From Flavobacteriia bacterium (GTDB lineage Bacteria > Bacteroidota > Bacteroidia > Flavobacteriales > Flavobacteriaceae), in assembly GCA_003973375.1 (NCBI GenBank), contig QNYL01000302.1, forward strand, positions 1 through 9,092: DNA of 9,092 nucleotides, written 5' to 3'. The notes beneath the pieces are model-generated. The model did no database searches. It saw nothing but the letters and a program-made list of their open reading frames with translations, and was not told the origin of the DNA. This document shows, in pieces, positions 1 through 7,090 of this stretch. The position numbers and the translations under genes are program-made. Numbering within the stretch: position 1 is the first letter of the stretch; every line of letters starts with the position of its first letter.

Positions 1-916
1 CAGATAAAATATAAAGCGTAAGTCCCGTGATCAAAACAGAGATGAGCATATTGATAAGAACGTGTTTCTTTTTGTAATGCCCGATCTCGTGAGCCAGAAC
101 TCCCACAATTTCTTTATGGTTGAGGTCTTTGATCAGTGTATCGTAAAGTACAATTCTTTTTTTGGGTCCGAAACCTGAAAAATAGGCATTGGCCTTGGTA
201 GAGCGTTTTGAACCATCAATCACATAAATATTATCAAGGGTAAAGCCAGCCTTACGGGCAAAACTTTCTATTTCTGAACGAAGTTCTCCTTCTTCCAAAG
301 GGGTTTGTTTGTTAAAAAGAGGAACGATCAGTGAGGAATAAAAAAGTGTAAAAAAGAGGGTGAAAACCGTAATCAGAACCCAGGTATAGATCCAGAACCG
401 ATCGCCGGTTTGTTCGTAAAACCAGATGATTAGTGCTAAAATAATTCCCCCGATCAACGCACTTAGCACAAGACCTTTGATCTTATCGGTAATAAAAAGT
501 TTTTTACTCATTTTGTTAAAACCGTATTTTTCTTCGATCACGAAGGTAGAATAATAACTAAACGGAATAGAAATGATCTCATTGGCCAGCATGATCACTC
601 CAAAGAATATAAGTCCTACTAAAATTTCATTATCCGTAAAGGATCTTGCAAATTCATCCACCCATGCAAATCCTTTTAGAAAGAAAAAAGCCAGAGTAAC
701 CACAAATGAAAAAGTTGAGGAAATCAGAGAGAATTTATAGTTGTCCTTTTTGTAATTCTGCGAGCGGTAATAATCTTCCTGATCATAAACATCGCTGAGT
801 TCTTCCGGAATCGGATCATTAAAACTTTTATAGTTCAGGTAATCGATTACATGATCGATGATAAAATCGATTATGAGTATGGCAATGATAATATTGAATA
901 AAGTAGTGGGCGTCAT
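1..916 (-). CDS. M48 family (Ste24-like) membrane zinc metallopeptidase, C-terminus cut by window edge
   Basis: This open frame of 305 codons starts at ATG 916-914 and runs off the left edge, so the C-terminal part is missing; family members are usually a little over 400 residues. The N-terminus is a hydrophobic helix (about residues 8-22). Further membrane segments lie near 66-82, 98-117, 147-166 and 176-200. A cytoplasmic-looking stretch with the KANAYFSGFG motif (about 241-250) precedes the zinc motif HEIGH at 276-280, and another hydrophobic helix follows. This order (M48 N-terminal multi-helix domain, then HExxH) is that of Ste24/CAAX-type endopeptidases, which cleave substrates at or in the membrane; the third zinc ligand (a downstream Glu) would lie outside the window. 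In bacteria without prenylation the likely role is membrane protein quality control, which is inference. It lies 39 nt downstream of the RNA methyltransferase gene on the same strand and is probably cotranscribed. Confidence 0.93.
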   Translation of the reverse strand, partial: MTPTTLFNIIIAILIIDFIIDHVIDYLNYKSFNDPIPEELSDVYDQEDYYRSQNYKKDNYKFSLISSTFSFVVTLAFFFLKGFAWVDEFARSFTDNEILVGLIFFGVIMLANEIISIPFSYYSTFVIEEKYGFNKMSKKLFITDKIKGLVLSALIGGIILALIIWFYEQTGDRFWIYTWVLITVFTLFFTLFYSSLIVPLFNKQTPLEEGELRSEIESFARKAGFTLDNIYVIDGSKRSTKANAYFSGFGPKKRIVLYDTLIKDLNHKEIVGVLAHEIGHYKKKHVLINMLISVLITGLTLYILS

Positions 917-955
917 TCTGTAAAATATGAGTTGAAATAATCGATAAAAAGATTT

Positions 956-1756
956 TTAGAAACCTCTTTGTCTTTTGGCCTCAAAAATAAGAATTGCTGC
1001 CGAAACAGAGACATTTAAAGAATCTATTTCTCCCTGCATGGGAATAATGATATTCCTGGTGGTGTTTTCCAACCAGGTTTCACTCAGTCCGGTGGCTTCT
1101 GTTCCCACTACGATAGCAGTGGGTTTTGTAAGATCCGTTTCGGTATACAGAATACTGTCTTTAAGAAGTGCAGCCCCATAGATATTGATCTTTTTTTGCT
1201 TTAAAAAACTGAGGATTTCCTCTGTGCTTCCGGTGGCGATCTGATTGGTAAAAAGACAACCTACACTCGACCGGATAATGTTCGGATTGTACATATCGGT
1301 TCTGGGGTTTGCAATAAGAACAGCATCAAGCCTGGCTGCATCGGCAGTTCTGAGCAGCGCACCAATATTCCCGGGCTTTTCGGGAGCTTCAGCAACCAAA
1401 ATAAGAGGATTTTCGGCCAGTTCTAAATTATCTAACACCAGCTCTTTACCTGTTGCAATCGCAATAACTCCTTCGGTAGTTTTCCTGTGGGATATCTTTT
1501 GATATACTTCCGTGGATATTTTGATTATTTCAACAGAATTTATTTCAGAGATCAACTCTTTTACCTTTGAAAAAGAGAGGATCTCTTCACAAAATAAGAG
1601 GCTTTGAAGTGCGTAATTTCCTTTTAAAGCCAATGAAATTTCCCGGGCTCCTTCAATGATAAACCGGTTCTCTTTTTTGCGTTTTCTCGATTTTTCCTGA
1701 AGCTGTATGATCTCTTTGATCAGAGGATTTTTTGTACTGGATATCTCTTTGTTCAA
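956..1756 (-). CDS. TrmH/SpoU-family RNA 2'-O-ribose methyltransferase
   Basis: This is a 266-residue SPOUT-superfamily methyltransferase that would transfer a methyl group from S-adenosylmethionine to a ribose 2'-OH of rRNA or tRNA. The N-terminal part (about 1-100) matches the SpoU substrate-binding region, with the typical opening ISSTKNPLIKEI and the basic stretch SRKRKKENRFIIEG. The catalytic domain has all three family motifs: EKPGNIGALLRTADA at 126-140 (Asn130 and Arg136 in the usual catalytic positions), the IVVGTEATGLS loop around 216-225, and the SLNVSVSAAI motif at 246-255 that forms the knotted cofactor site. The start is TTG (1756-1754). No in-frame ATG exists between it and the upstream in-frame stop, and the protein is full length from TTG. 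Which RNA and position it modifies (RlmB-like, TsnR-like or other) cannot be told from sequence alone. The M48 peptidase gene follows after 39 nt. Confidence 0.94.
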   Translation of the reverse strand: MNKEISSTKNPLIKEIIQLQEKSRKRKKENRFIIEGAREISLALKGNYALQSLLFCEEILSFSKVKELISEINSVEIIKISTEVYQKISHRKTTEGVIAIATGKELVLDNLELAENPLILVAEAPEKPGNIGALLRTADAARLDAVLIANPRTDMYNPNIIRSSVGCLFTNQIATGSTEEILSFLKQKKINIYGAALLKDSILYTETDLTKPTAIVVGTEATGLSETWLENTTRNIIIPMQGEIDSLNVSVSAAILIFEAKRQRGF

Positions 1757-2201
1757 TGCGATAAATTTTTGGTTAAGATAAGAAATAAAATGTTTTTAAC
1801 TTAAATGATTTAAACATTTAAGATTCAAGATTTAACATTTGTCAAACAATCTTAAATATTGAATTACAAATTTTAAATCCATAGCTCATTTTTTCACGCA
1901 AAGTATGCAAAAAATAAATTCTAAAGAACGCAAAGAAATTAAAGGATTGAATGATTAAAAAGATTTAAGAATTGGTTATAACCTATATCAGGGACGTACA
2001 ACTTCTGTTTTCCGTCTTCTAACTTCCGACTTCTGACTTACCTTGCCCGCAGGCTGGCTCCCATTTTTTAAATCTCGAATTTTAGATTTTAAATTTTTGT
2101 CTCTTCTTTTCCAGCAGATATCGCAGATCAATACTGATTTGATACTCACTACTCAATGAACAAGGGTCATCAAAAAGTAAATTTTATACCTGCATTTATT
2201 T
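1757..2201. other. 445-bp gene-free stretch with repeat-like words
   Basis: No credible coding frame is present on either strand. The sequence is AT-rich and patchy. It has a 10-bp inverted repeat (ATTTAAGATT at 1816-1825 and AATCTTAAAT at 1848-1857, 22 nt apart), two copies of ACGCAAAG (1896-1903 and 1928-1935), a pyrimidine-rich heptamer repeat (2001-2042), a short GC-rich island (CCCGCAGGCTGGCTCCC, about 2046-2062), and an AT-only stretch at 2066-2097. It must hold the promoter of the RNA methyltransferase gene on its left side, but I see no good TAnnTTTG box there. It lies downstream of the DUF3810 gene and so may also hold that gene's transcription end, though no clear hairpin with a T-run is visible. 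Composition of this kind suggests a mosaic of dispersed intergenic repeats, which is inference. Confidence 0.6.
2001..2042. repeat. Degenerate ACTTCYG heptamer tandem repeat
   Basis: ACTTCCG, ACTTCTG and ACTTACC follow each other directly at 2022-2042. Variant copies GTCTTCT (2014-2020) and ACTTCTG (2001-2007) lie just upstream, so one strand is almost purely pyrimidine with a 7-nt period. It lies next to a short GC-rich island in the gene-free region and looks like a dispersed intergenic repeat rather than an operator. The copy number elsewhere in the genome is unknown from this window. Confidence 0.5.
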
Positions 2202-3272
2202 TTATAACGGATATTTTTTATCATAGGCAATTAACAGATCTATCATCTTGCTATAACTTTGTATTCCGTGTTTTTGCTGATTGATCTTCAGATAATTATC
2301 ATAAAATATTTTAAAATATTTTTCTGATGCATTTTGATATTGTTGCCAAAACCGATCGATTTCCTTTATATTTTCAAGAATACCTTTCGGGGTCTTTTCC
2401 ATATATTTTTTTGAAATGGATCTGTCCGATTTGGAAAGGTCGTATAAGGCGTAACGGTAGGCCATTAAATAGGCAGAATATTGAAAAACAGGATCATCGT
2501 TATGAACTGCAGCCAGAAAACCTATAAAATTAGCTTCACTTTCTGATGCAATTCCCAGTTGGTGTGCAACTTCATGAGAACTGATGATGGGCAAGGAAAC
2601 TTTGGGTACCAGATAATCTACTTGTGCTTCCCCGGAAAAGGGATTTAAATAACCTGAAAATCCCATATAAGTCAGAGGCAGACTGTACATCGATTTTTTT
2701 AATGAAACAGGTTTATAGGAAAATTGAGGGAAAATCTTCTTTAATTCTGAATATCCGTTTTGGGTTTGGGTTATCAATTCATTTTTAGATTGCGAGATAG
2801 TTACTTTCAGACTGTCATTTGCAGTGAGGAGTTTATGGGTTTTAACAAGATTAAAAAAAAGCTTATCGGTTAGTTTTTTTAGCGTTTCCTGATTGTATTC
2901 ATTTTTGGCGAGATCCATGGATCTTTCAACAGGTTCTCTGAAATAGTTCAGCCCCCATAAAAAGTAAAATAAAAAGTAAATTACAGAGAAGAAAGCACCT
3001 GCACTCAGAAGTAAAGAACCGTAATTTCTTTTTTTGTTCTTGATAAAAATAAAAACCGATCTTAAGACCATCAAAAATATCAACGAATAGAACAGATCTC
3101 CTGCCGAAAAAGGGATCCATCCAAAAAAATATCGAAAAAGTGAAGATATAAAAGGATATATTCCTTTGGAATAATAATTTTCTATAAATTCAGAATTAGA
3201 GTTAAGTGATTGAATTGTAATCATTTGCAATATTAACAGAATAGAAAGGATTCTTTTTGTTTTATTCATCAT
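2202..3272 (-). CDS. DUF3810 family membrane protein, predicted zinc metalloprotease
   Basis: This 356-residue protein matches the DUF3810 family as I recognise it, common in Bacteroidota and Firmicutes and without an established function. The N-terminus has a hydrophobic segment (about 7-22), a second around 57-77 and a third at about 86-108 ending in the family-typical FLWGLNYFREP. A large soluble part follows. It contains HEVAH at 233-237 with ESEANF (244-249) just after it; HExxH followed closely by a Glu is a zincin zinc-binding pattern, so a membrane-anchored metalloprotease is a reasonable inference. Upstream of the motif, PLTYMGFSGYLNPFSGEAQVD (about 199-219) resembles a conserved active-site edge region. 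Two adjacent ATG codons (3272 and 3269) could serve as the start; I take the first. The gene is divergent from dnaB, with 294 bp between the two starts, and has no cotranscribed neighbour in view. Confidence 0.85.
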   Translation of the reverse strand: MMNKTKRILSILLILQMITIQSLNSNSEFIENYYSKGIYPFISSLFRYFFGWIPFSAGDLFYSLIFLMVLRSVFIFIKNKKRNYGSLLLSAGAFFSVIYFLFYFLWGLNYFREPVERSMDLAKNEYNQETLKKLTDKLFFNLVKTHKLLTANDSLKVTISQSKNELITQTQNGYSELKKIFPQFSYKPVSLKKSMYSLPLTYMGFSGYLNPFSGEAQVDYLVPKVSLPIISSHEVAHQLGIASESEANFIGFLAAVHNDDPVFQYSAYLMAYRYALYDLSKSDRSISKKYMEKTPKGILENIKEIDRFWQQYQNASEKYFKIFYDNYLKINQQKHGIQSYSKMIDLLIAYDKKYPL

Positions 3273-3473
3273 GTTTATTTAATTTAGTTGTCGGAAAAAA
3301 ATTATTAACAATAAATTGGCTATTCTTACAATTGATACCGGTAGTTTAAACAGGTTTAAAACTTGTTGATTTTTTATAATCGTATGAAACTTACTGTTTT
3401 GATTTCTTTAACTGCTGTTAATTTTTTTTAGAAATTATAAAAATCAAATTTCTGGTTCCGTTTATTTTTTTAA

Positions 3474-3511
3474 TTGTTAACAAGATAATGTTTATTAACA
3501 ATTTTTGTTAA
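3474..3511. promoter_or_regulatory. Cluster of TTGTTAA/TTAACAA palindromes upstream of dnaB
   Basis: A perfect 10-bp palindrome TTGTTAACAA (3474-3483) is followed by an inverted repeat TTAACAA-TTT-TTGTTAA (3495-3511). The 11-mer TTATTAACAAT occurs exactly twice in the dnaB/DUF3810 intergenic region (3302-3312 and 3492-3502). The repeated core, next to a replication gene promoter, could be a binding site for a DNA-binding protein. AT-richness makes such words commoner by chance, so the functional claim is inference. Confidence 0.4.
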
Positions 3512-3527
3512 AATTAAAAAAATTTAT

Positions 3528-3562
3528 TTTGCGACAACGGAACGACAAAAAAACTACATTTG
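3528..3562 (+). promoter_or_regulatory. dnaB: Probable dnaB promoter, Bacteroidota type
   Basis: TACATTTG at 3555-3562 is an exact match to the Bacteroidota -7 consensus TAnnTTTG. A TTTG at 3528-3531 could be the -33 element, with a 23-nt spacer that is at the long end of what is accepted. The -7 box ends only 4 nt before the dnaB ATG (3567), so transcription would begin at or within a few bases of the start codon. The rest of the 294-bp intergenic region (3273-3566) is AT-rich and shows no other gene. Confidence 0.5.
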
Positions 3563-3566
3563 CCAC

Positions 3567-5090
3567 ATGGAAAAAGCAACGTCATACTCTTCAAATATCA
3601 GTAAAAAAGGTACCGTAATCAATCTTGAGCAGGGAAAACTTCCACCTCAGGCACTTGATCTGGAAGAAGCTGTTTTAGGAGCCATGCTGATCGATAAGAA
3701 AGGAGTGGATGATGTAATCGATATTTTACATTCGGAGGCTTTTTACAAGCCTGCTCATCAAATAATCTTTGAGGCAATTTTCACCTTATTCAATTCATCA
3801 GAACCCATCGACCTGCTTACTGTTTCCAACCAATTGCGAAAAGATGGTAAATTAGAGCAGGCCGGAGGTGATTTTTATCTGATCGGGCTCTCGCAAAAAG
3901 TTTCTTCCGCAGCACATATTGAATTCCACGCCAGGATTATCATTCAAAAATTTATCCAACGCCAGCTGATCTCTATTTCCAATGAGATCATTCACAATGC
4001 CTATGATGAGACTATGGATGTTTTTGATCTTCTGGATGATGCCGAGGCTAAATTGTTTGATATCACTCAGGGCAACCTAAAGAAAAGTTCTGAAGCAGCT
4101 GAGAATTTGGTAAATCAGGCTCTAAAAAAAATTGAAGAGATTTCCAATAAAGAAGGAATGAGCGGCGTACCTTCGGGCTTTACCAAGATCGACTCACTTA
4201 CCTCAGGCTGGCAGCCTTCCGATTTGGTAATTCTTGCGGCAAGACCGGGTATGGGTAAAACAGCTTTTGTTATGTCGATGGCTAAAAATATGGCGATCGA
4301 ATTTGATGTTCCTGTAGCTATTTTCTCCTTAGAAATGTCGTCTATTCAGCTGATCACCAGAATGATTTCCAGTGAAACCGGAATCTCTTCCGAAAAGTTA
4401 AGAAAAGGAAATCTGGAGCCTTTTGAATGGCAGATCCTGAATATGAAAGTAAAAAAATTATCGGAGGCTCCCATTTATATCGATGATACGCCCTCTCTGG
4501 CAATTTTTGATCTACGTGCCAAGGCCAGGCGTTTGGTTTCACAACATGATGTTAAAATTATCATTATCGATTATTTGCAGTTGATGACGGTTGGAGGAAG
4601 CGGAAAAGGTAATGGAAACCGCGAGCAGGAGATCTCAACTATTTCCCGAAACCTGAAAGCACTGGCTAAAGAACTGAATATACCTGTTATTGCATTATCT
4701 CAGCTTTCCCGTGCCGTGGAAACCAGGGGCGGAAGTAAAAGACCTTTGTTATCCGATTTACGGGAATCAGGTGCAATTGAGCAGGACGCCGATATTGTAT
4801 CATTTATCTATCGCCCTGAATATTACGGACTTACAGAGTGGGATGATGAGGAGAGAACACCATGTGAAGGTCAAGGAGAATTTATCGTAGCAAAGCACAG
4901 GAATGGTGGTCTGGATAATATCCGGCTGAAATTTGAAGGTAAATTTGCAAAATTCTCTAATCTTGATGATGATTTTGGAAATACCATTTTCCAGTCGTCT
5001 ATCAACAGCGATATGAGTTCGGGAAGTCTGGGTAGTGCTAAGGATGCTTTCGGACTGGAAGATCCTGATGAGATGGATGTACCTTTCTAA
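3567..5090 (+). CDS. dnaB: Replicative DNA helicase DnaB
   Basis: DnaB is the hexameric 5'-3' helicase that unwinds DNA ahead of the replisome. The 507-residue protein has the N-terminal helical domain (about 26-130, beginning PPQALDLEEAVLGAML), a linker that includes the helix packing against the neighbouring subunit (about 178-200), and the RecA-like C-terminal domain. That domain shows Walker A ARPGMGKT at 225-232, Walker B IIIIDYLQLM with Asp335, the DnaB SQLSRAVETRGG and DLRESGAIEQDAD motifs (378-409), and the arginine-finger region AKHRNG (Arg445). No intein interrupts it. The tail ends in an acidic stretch closing with DPDEMDVPF. The ATG at 3567 fits the usual flavobacterial N-terminus, including the conserved-looking VINLEQGKLPPQA. 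No Shine-Dalgarno is visible. The next gene begins 12 nt after the stop and is likely cotranscribed. Confidence 0.98.
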   Translation: MEKATSYSSNISKKGTVINLEQGKLPPQALDLEEAVLGAMLIDKKGVDDVIDILHSEAFYKPAHQIIFEAIFTLFNSSEPIDLLTVSNQLRKDGKLEQAGGDFYLIGLSQKVSSAAHIEFHARIIIQKFIQRQLISISNEIIHNAYDETMDVFDLLDDAEAKLFDITQGNLKKSSEAAENLVNQALKKIEEISNKEGMSGVPSGFTKIDSLTSGWQPSDLVILAARPGMGKTAFVMSMAKNMAIEFDVPVAIFSLEMSSIQLITRMISSETGISSEKLRKGNLEPFEWQILNMKVKKLSEAPIYIDDTPSLAIFDLRAKARRLVSQHDVKIIIIDYLQLMTVGGSGKGNGNREQEISTISRNLKALAKELNIPVIALSQLSRAVETRGGSKRPLLSDLRESGAIEQDADIVSFIYRPEYYGLTEWDDEERTPCEGQGEFIVAKHRNGGLDNIRLKFEGKFAKFSNLDDDFGNTIFQSSINSDMSSGSLGSAKDAFGLEDPDEMDVPF

Positions 5091-5102
5091 AATCCTCTTA
5101 TT

Positions 5103-6374
5103 TTGTTTAAAAGATATTTTCAGATATTTATTTTTATCGCTTTTGTATTTATATCCAATACGATCCAGGCTTCCTTTATCCTGATTCCGATGGATGAGAA
5201 ATCGCAGGAGAATCATTTAAAAGCTTACGGAATCACTTTCTATTCCCTTCAAAATAACCATAAGGTCAAGTGGTTGTTAAACTACAGAGGAGGATCATTT
5301 TTACTGGAAGATTTTAAAGATCTAAGAAATGAGTGTACCATACGAGGCGTATCTTTTGAAGTCATCAGCGATACAAAAGCGGTACAGATTCTTGAAGAGA
5401 TCGGGAGTCCTTCTAAGAATCAGGAAGCAGTTCTTTTGGAAAAAGCTCCGAAAATTGCAGTCTATTCTCCGAAAACCAACCAACCCTGGGATGATGCGGT
5501 AACTTTGGTTTTAAAATATGCCGAGATTCCGTATGATGTGATTTATGATGAAGAGGTTATAAATGATCAGTTGTTGAAGTATGAATGGCTGCATTTACAT
5601 CATGAGGATTTTACCGGGCAGTTTGGTAAATTTTACGGTGCTTTCAGAATGGCTTCCTGGTACATTGAAAATAAAAAGAAAGCTGAAGAACTGGCTAAAA
5701 AGTTAGGATATAAGAAAGTGAGTCAGGAAAAACTGGCCGTAGCCTTAAAGATCAGAGATTTTGTGGTTGGCGGTGGTTTTATGTTTGCCATGTGTTCGGC
5801 AACAGACAGCTTTGATATTGCCTTATCGGCGGAGGGAGTGGACATCTGCGAAAGCATGTTCGACGGCGATCCTTCAGAAGATAACTATCAAAATAAAATT
5901 GACTACAACAAAACTTTTGCCTTTACCAACTTTATTCTGGAAAGAAATCCTCTGGTTTACGAGTTTTCCAATATCGATACTACTATGAAAAGGAAAATTC
6001 TTAAAACTGAAGATTATTTTGAACTCAGGGAGTTTTCAGCCAAGTGGGATATGGTTCCCAGTATGTTGTGTCAGAATCATACCTTGCTGGTTAAAGGGTT
6101 TATGGGGCAAACCACGGCATTTAATCCGGAAACCATCAAACCTACTGTTGTGATCATGGGGCAGAACAATGTAAACGGTGAAGCGCGATATATCCACGGG
6201 ACGAAAGGAAAAGGCATGTTTACTTTTTACGGAGGTCATGATCCGGAAGATTATCAACATCGTGTAGGCGATCCGAAAACCGAACTGGATCTTTACCCGA
6301 ATTCTCCGGGTTATCGTTTGATCCTGAATAATGTGCTTTTCCCGGCTGCCAAAAAAAAGAAGCAAAAAACCTGA
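5103..6374 (+). CDS. Exported protein of the flavobacterial 'asparagine synthetase B' family; function uncertain
   Basis: This 423-residue protein belongs, as I recognise it, to a family in Flavobacteriia databases called asparagine synthetase B. True AsnB needs a Cys right after the initiator Met and an ATP-pyrophosphatase domain, and neither is visible; the N-terminus is instead a signal peptide (MFKRYFQIFIFIAFVF...IQA, about 1-23). Features seen: FILIPMDE after the signal, an alpha/beta segment starting PKIAVYSP (about 116), the motif WLHLHHEDFTGQFG at 162-175, GGGFMFAMCSAT with Cys231 in a nucleophile-elbow-like position, and a C-terminal strand GKGMFTFYGGHDPEDYQHR before a last helix. 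That order resembles class I glutamine amidotransferase/ThuA-like folds, which is inference. The start is TTG (5103), or possibly ATT one codon earlier; the first internal ATG would remove the signal peptide. The gene follows dnaB by 12 nt in the same frame. Confidence 0.8.
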   Translation: MFKRYFQIFIFIAFVFISNTIQASFILIPMDEKSQENHLKAYGITFYSLQNNHKVKWLLNYRGGSFLLEDFKDLRNECTIRGVSFEVISDTKAVQILEEIGSPSKNQEAVLLEKAPKIAVYSPKTNQPWDDAVTLVLKYAEIPYDVIYDEEVINDQLLKYEWLHLHHEDFTGQFGKFYGAFRMASWYIENKKKAEELAKKLGYKKVSQEKLAVALKIRDFVVGGGFMFAMCSATDSFDIALSAEGVDICESMFDGDPSEDNYQNKIDYNKTFAFTNFILERNPLVYEFSNIDTTMKRKILKTEDYFELREFSAKWDMVPSMLCQNHTLLVKGFMGQTTAFNPETIKPTVVIMGQNNVNGEARYIHGTKGKGMFTFYGGHDPEDYQHRVGDPKTELDLYPNSPGYRLILNNVLFPAAKKKKQKT

Positions 6375-6395
6375 TTATTGTGCGTTTAAAAGTGA

Positions 6396-6415
6396 TTAAA
6401 AATATAAATTTTTAA
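6396..6415. terminator. Weak AT-only hairpin between convergent genes
   Basis: TTAAAAAT (6396-6403) and ATTTTTAA (6408-6415) form an 8-bp all-AT inverted repeat with a 4-nt loop. It spans the stop codon of the LysE-like gene and lies just after the end of the exported-protein gene. It could end transcription in both directions across the 21-bp gap, but lacking GC pairs it would be weak and may be chance. Confidence 0.2.
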
Positions 6416-7028
6416 AAGACTGAAAAATAGTAACAATGCCAACCAGTCCGGTAATCATACTTAATACCATATTGATGTTGTTGGATCGGGTCTTTTTAGC
6501 AAATTTTATTTTTTTAGCGTATTTTGAATAGGTGTAGAGTAGTAAAAAGGTGCCAAGAGTTGACCCTGTAACAAAGAACAGGATATAGATTTGTGAGAAC
6601 TGAAGATATCCGGCAACACCGAGAACAGTTGTTACCCAGCAATAAAAAGGGATGGAAAACATATTTAGAAGGGATAAAACCAAACCTGTTCTAAAGCTGT
6701 TTTCAATAGAGGTTTCTTTTGTTTCTTCCCGTATTTTATCTTTTTTAAACTGACGGTAAAAATAAATGGAAAGAAATAAGAAGATTACTGCTGCAATCTT
6801 TCTCAGTGTTTCTATAAAAGAAGGATTTTCGCTGAGGTATCTGGTAAAAAGTATGGCAAGATAGGCCTGCACAAACACAACCAGTGAAACACCAAGTGCA
6901 AACTTTTCAGCTTCATTTCTGTTTTTCTGAATGCTTATCCTGGCAGCAGTCATATTCAGCATACTAGGTGTTACCATTCCGAGGAAGGAAGTGGAAAGCC
7001 CGAAAAAAAAGTGTAAAAGTAATGTCAT
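6396..7028 (-). CDS. LysE-like integral membrane protein, putative exporter
   Basis: This 210-residue, very hydrophobic protein has about six predicted membrane segments (roughly 3-23, 44-62, 76-92, 112-138, 144-166 and 184-203). Length and layout fit the LysE/RhtB translocator family, which exports amino acids and similar small molecules. The N-terminal GMVTPSMLNMTAAR (17-30) sits where LysE proteins carry a glycine-proline-rich motif but lacks the usual PGP. A basic and acidic cytoplasmic loop (RQFKKDKIREETKE, 92-105) separates the two halves, and SLLNMFSIPFYCW (119-131) matches the position of the second-half NP motif with the Pro shifted. The family call is therefore moderate and no substrate can be named. 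The ATG at 7028 is in an A-rich context without a Shine-Dalgarno. The gene stands alone, behind the dipeptidase terminator and convergent with the plus-strand gene. Confidence 0.72.
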   Translation of the reverse strand: MTLLLHFFFGLSTSFLGMVTPSMLNMTAARISIQKNRNEAEKFALGVSLVVFVQAYLAILFTRYLSENPSFIETLRKIAAVIFLFLSIYFYRQFKKDKIREETKETSIENSFRTGLVLSLLNMFSIPFYCWVTTVLGVAGYLQFSQIYILFFVTGSTLGTFLLLYTYSKYAKKIKFAKKTRSNNINMVLSMITGLVGIVTIFQSFKNLYF

Positions 7029-7090
7029 TTCATTTTTTTATTAATCCGACGGAAATAGTTGTGAATAATTACAAAAATTATAAATTTCTG

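Noticed and set aside
975..1502. Two plus-strand frames (975-1181 and 1245-1502) over the RNA methyltransferase gene
   Set aside because: Both are antisense to a well-supported methyltransferase gene with complete motifs.
3384..3431. Tiny plus-strand ORF MKLTVLISLTAVNFF upstream of dnaB
   Set aside because: It looks like the start of a signal peptide but is only 15 residues, with no ribosome-binding evidence and no attenuator-like structure; it is probably chance.
3567..5090. Intein in DnaB
   Set aside because: DnaB is a frequent intein host, but Walker A, Walker B and the later motifs are continuous and the length of 507 residues is normal.
4800..5216. 138-codon open frame on the minus strand
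   Set aside because: It lies antisense over the end of dnaB and the start of the next gene, has no recognisable domain, and is explained by the composition of the real coding strand.
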